A stretch of 64,000 nucleotides of DNA from contig NC_051088.1 in assembly GCF_901709675.1 (NCBI RefSeq), positions 9,140,193 through 9,204,192 on the forward strand, read 5' to 3'. Position numbers and translations under genes: made by a program. The number at the start of each line of letters is the position of its first letter. Position 1 is the stretch's first letter. Origin of the DNA: Syngnathus acus. Taxonomy: Eukaryota > Chordata > Actinopteri > Syngnathiformes > Syngnathidae. The notes beneath the pieces are model-generated. The model was not told where the DNA came from and did not search any database. It was given only the letters and a program-made list of their open reading frames with translations. Shown here in pieces: positions 63,250 to 64,000 of the stretch.

Positions 63250-64000
63250 GCTTTGTTTTAATTGTAAAATGGGCTTGTGAAAATATCAAAATACTCAATG
63301 ATCAAAGTAAAAAAGCAAGGTCCCAAAGGAAACAGGAAACATGGCCTATGACAGCAATAACAACAATAAATTCACACACCCTGAATAAACCCAGGTAAAT
63401 AAATACAAACAAATTGATGAGACAACGAGGTATATTTGGACAGGAAGCGAGTGGCTGGAGAGAGCTGACTGCTCGACAGAAAGAAAAGTGCTGACGAGAA
63501 CAGGTGGAGATAAAAATGAGACGTAACATGAAACAAAAGTGAATCTTTGTAGTTAAAATGTGACAATACAAATCCAGCATATCCATGTTCTAAATGTATG
63601 TGTTTGAGCACAGCAGCTAACTAGCACATGCATGTGATCATGCAAAAACCAAGGTCAGTGAGACATACTGTATGCACGCACATGTGGGTGCAGCTATAAA
63701 CAGTAATGGCTGTGCAGCGGAGTATGAGACCAGACTAACAACTCTACTGGCCCGCCTGCCGCCACAGATCAGCGCTGCCCTCACCATCGGACGTGACAGC
63801 CACAAGCGTCCGCGCTAAAATAGCCACCATACGGCTGTTACAAGCCTCAGTAACAGAGCTCTGCTTACGACGGCTGACGGCATCACATTTCAGCCCCGGC
63901 TGGCAGAACTCAAAGATGGAAGGCAGGAGAGAGAGGAAAAGAGATATCAAACGTTGGTTGATCTTTGATTTGTCTGGGTTTTCTCTGAATTTTTTGAAAA
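63250..64000. other. Right edge, no gene supported
   Basis: A GC-richer patch at 63740-63950 has a 68-codon minus-strand frame (ending QPGLKCDAVSRRKQ... in its middle) with ordinary protein-like composition but no family match and no clear splice partner. It could be an exon of a gene to the right or chance. Confidence 0.35.

Overview
The window reads as nuclear DNA of a ray-finned fish, probably a percomorph teleost. Genes are split into small exons with GT-AG introns, the bulk is AT-rich non-coding sequence, there are many CA/GT, TA and tetranucleotide microsatellites, and typical teleost repeats are present (short hAT-type MITEs, a tRNA-headed SINE-like family, the 3' end of a CR1/L2-clade LINE). 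There are no operons, ribosome binding sites or CRISPR arrays. The exact species cannot be read from the sequence.

Two protein-coding genes can be supported, both on the minus strand. At the left end (about 286-3824) is rbbp8nl, a CtIP/RBBP8-like gene, reconstructed as 11 coding exons. It has the N-terminal coiled coil, the CDRC cysteine pair and a PLDLS CtBP-binding motif. Its last exons are uncertain and its 3' end is unresolved. In the centre (26470-33755) is a complete gata5 gene: six coding exons, 1191 bp, 396 residues, two GATA zinc fingers and the basic tail. A 5' non-coding exon is possible at about 34465-34880. The order rbbp8nl - gata5 on one strand is the same as in the human 20q13.33 neighbourhood, which supports gata5 rather than gata4 or gata6.

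The 22.6 kb between the genes (3825-26469) and the 29 kb right of gata5 (34900-64000) hold no convincing gene. They carry microsatellites, three full-length hAT-like MITEs plus one partial copy left of 29 kb and a fourth full-length MITE at 59 kb, scattered SINE-like fragments, a 369 bp element with short inverted ends at 57.3 kb and a LINE remnant at 61.9 kb. Such large non-coding flanks are expected around a developmental transcription factor and probably hold its enhancers, but none can be proved by eye. Candidate regulatory structure includes a perfect inverted pair of GATA sites 0.7 kb upstream of the gata5 start codon and a (GATA)24 tract 1.5 kb upstream.

I found no new biological system. 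The most useful observations are the fine structure of the two genes (a NAGNAG acceptor just before the second zinc finger, a duplicated C-terminal tetrapeptide, a 49 bp intron), the GATA-motif structures beside gata5, and the shared TSD pattern of the hAT-like MITEs.
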